64,000 nt of DNA from Pseudoxanthomonas sp. (GTDB taxonomy: Bacteria; Pseudomonadota; Gammaproteobacteria; Xanthomonadales; Xanthomonadaceae), in NCBI RefSeq assembly GCF_027498035.1, contig NZ_CP114978.1, forward strand, positions 248,001 through 312,000, read 5' to 3'. Each line of letters begins with the position of its first letter. The first letter of the stretch is position 1. Shown piece by piece: positions 63,191 through 64,000 of the stretch. The position numbers and the translations under genes were made by a program. The notes under the pieces are model-generated. The model searched no databases and had not been told where the DNA came from. It worked only from the letters and a program-made list of their open reading frames with translations.

Positions 63191-64000
63191 TCAGCTCGCT
63201 TTCTGCGCAGGGACATCCTGCGCGGCGTATCGGCTGGGCTTGGGCGGCAGGCCCAGGTGGTCGCGCAGCGTGCTGCCTTCCAGCGTGCTGCGGTGATAGC
63301 CGCGCGCTTCCAGGACTGGCAGGACCAGCGCCACGAAGTCGTCCAGGCCCTCACGCTGCACGCCGAAGCCCAGGATGAAGCCATCGCTGGCGCCGGCTTC
63401 GAACCAGCGGATCAGTTCGTCGGCAACCTGTTCGCCGGTACCGATGAACTGCGGGCGCGGGCTCACCGATTCCTGCGCGACCTGGCGCAGGCTCAGGCCG
63501 CGCTCGCGCGCATCGTGCTTGATCTTGTCGGTGGTGGAGCGGAAGGAATTGGCGCCGATGTCGCCCAGCTCCGGGAACGGCGCATCCGGGTCGTACCGGG
63601 TGAAGTCATGGTGGTCGAAGAAGCGGCCCAGGTAGGCCAGCGCATCGTCCAGGTTGGCCAGTGCGGCGATGGCCTGGTACTTGGTTTCGGCTTCTTCGGC
63701 GGTGCGGCCGACGATGGGGCCGATGCCGGGGAAGATCTTGACGTCGTGGGCGCTGCGGCCATGGGCAATCGCGGCGTTCTTCACCTTCTGGGTGAACGCG
63801 CGGGTCTCCTCCAGCGAAGGTCCGTGGGTGAAGACCGCATCGGCGTACTTGCCGGCCAGCGCGATGCCGTCATCCGAGGCGCCGGCCTGGAAGATCACCG
63901 GTTGGCCCTGCGCCGAGCGCTGGATGTTGAGCGGGCCTTCCACCTGGAAGAAGCGGCCCTTGTGGTCCAGCCGGCGGAACTTGTCGGGTGCGAAGAACGT
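63191..64000 (-). CDS. LLM-class flavin monooxygenase (NtaA/SnaA/DszA group), 5' end outside window
   Basis: C-terminal ~269 residues; the reading frame continues past base 64000. LDHKGRFFQVEGPLNIQRSAQGQPVIFQAGASDDG is diagnostic of the FMNH2-dependent NtaA/SnaA/DszA monooxygenases, which include YtnJ (CmoJ) and YxeK. These oxidise the S-carbon of N-acetylated S-alkylcysteines. First visible gene of the minus-strand cluster, so any regulator lies beyond the window. Confidence 0.92.
   Translation of the reverse strand, partial: TFFAPDKFRRLDHKGRFFQVEGPLNIQRSAQGQPVIFQAGASDDGIALAGKYADAVFTHGPSLEETRAFTQKVKNAAIAHGRSAHDVKIFPGIGPIVGRTAEEAETKYQAIAALANLDDALAYLGRFFDHHDFTRYDPDAPFPELGDIGANSFRSTTDKIKHDARERGLSLRQVAQESVSPRPQFIGTGEQVADELIRWFEAGASDGFILGFGVQREGLDDFVALVLPVLEARGYHRSTLEGSTLRDHLGLPPKPSRYAAQDVPAQKAS

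Noticed and set aside
1..64000. CRISPR array, rRNA genes or insertion sequences
   Set aside because: No regularly spaced direct repeats, no rRNA sequence and no transposase gene seen.

Overview
The window is a 64 kb piece of a high-GC gammaproteobacterial chromosome, most likely Xanthomonadaceae (Stenotrophomonas/Pseudoxanthomonas-like). This rests on gene content and order: msbA-lpxK-kdsB, serC-pheA-aroA, a divergent hut locus, an smeRv/smeU1VWU2X-type efflux locus, and GTAG-flanked hairpin repeats that look like the SMAG repeats of Stenotrophomonas. No species call is possible without database comparison.

Layout. 1-7.3 kb: envelope and repair housekeeping (msbA 3' part, lpxK, kdsB, an NHL/thioredoxin protein, uvrC, pgsA). 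7.3-8.5 kb: five tRNA genes (Gly, Cys, Gly, Leu, Val); the first tRNA promoter lies inside the end of pgsA. 8.8-10.7 kb: an HxlR regulator divergent from a NAD(P)-binding protein and a DoxX-like protein. 10.9-21.3 kb: a LysR regulator divergent from an RND efflux operon with the order SDR-MFP-RND-SDR-OMF, as in Stenotrophomonas smeU1-V-W-U2-X. The OMF gene carries a one-base frameshift and is followed by a second smeU2-like SDR and a PagL-type lipid A deacylase. 21.4-27.5 kb: pirin with altered metal ligands, acyl-CoA-binding protein, a DUF3037/HipA-like kinase pair, an S9 peptidase and two small envelope proteins.

27.6-37.2 kb is an accessory iron-uptake region. A 3' fragment of a TonB receptor abuts a decapitated and twice frameshifted MFS gene. 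Then come fecI (with a Fur-box promoter), fecR, an STN-type siderophore receptor, a second TonB receptor that shares a 201-bp identical tract with the fragment, and a DUF4198 protein. 37.2-39.7 kb: an acyltransferase and a PAS-GGDEF diguanylate cyclase. 39.7-47.6 kb: the complete five-step histidine utilisation locus (hutU, G, H, I on one strand; hutF and hutC on the other) around a shared palindromic operator. 47.7-51.3 kb: a small hypothetical protein, a membrane Mrr-like protein, and a polyhydroxyalkanoate granule group. 51.3-53.8 kb: FHA protein and msrQ/msrP. 54-57.8 kb: serC-pheA-aroA.

58.7-64 kb (minus strand) holds an LLM flavin monooxygenase (cut by the window), M20 deacylase, GNAT acetyltransferase, fused permease-ATPase and membrane-anchored binding protein. 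This gene set matches the Bacillus yxe/sna operons for S-(2-succino)cysteine/S-alkylcysteine salvage and is the best candidate for a pathway not usually annotated in this group. Other points worth attention are the triple-dyad control region of the efflux operon, the inactive-looking SDR that leads it, and the pirin lacking three of four metal ligands.
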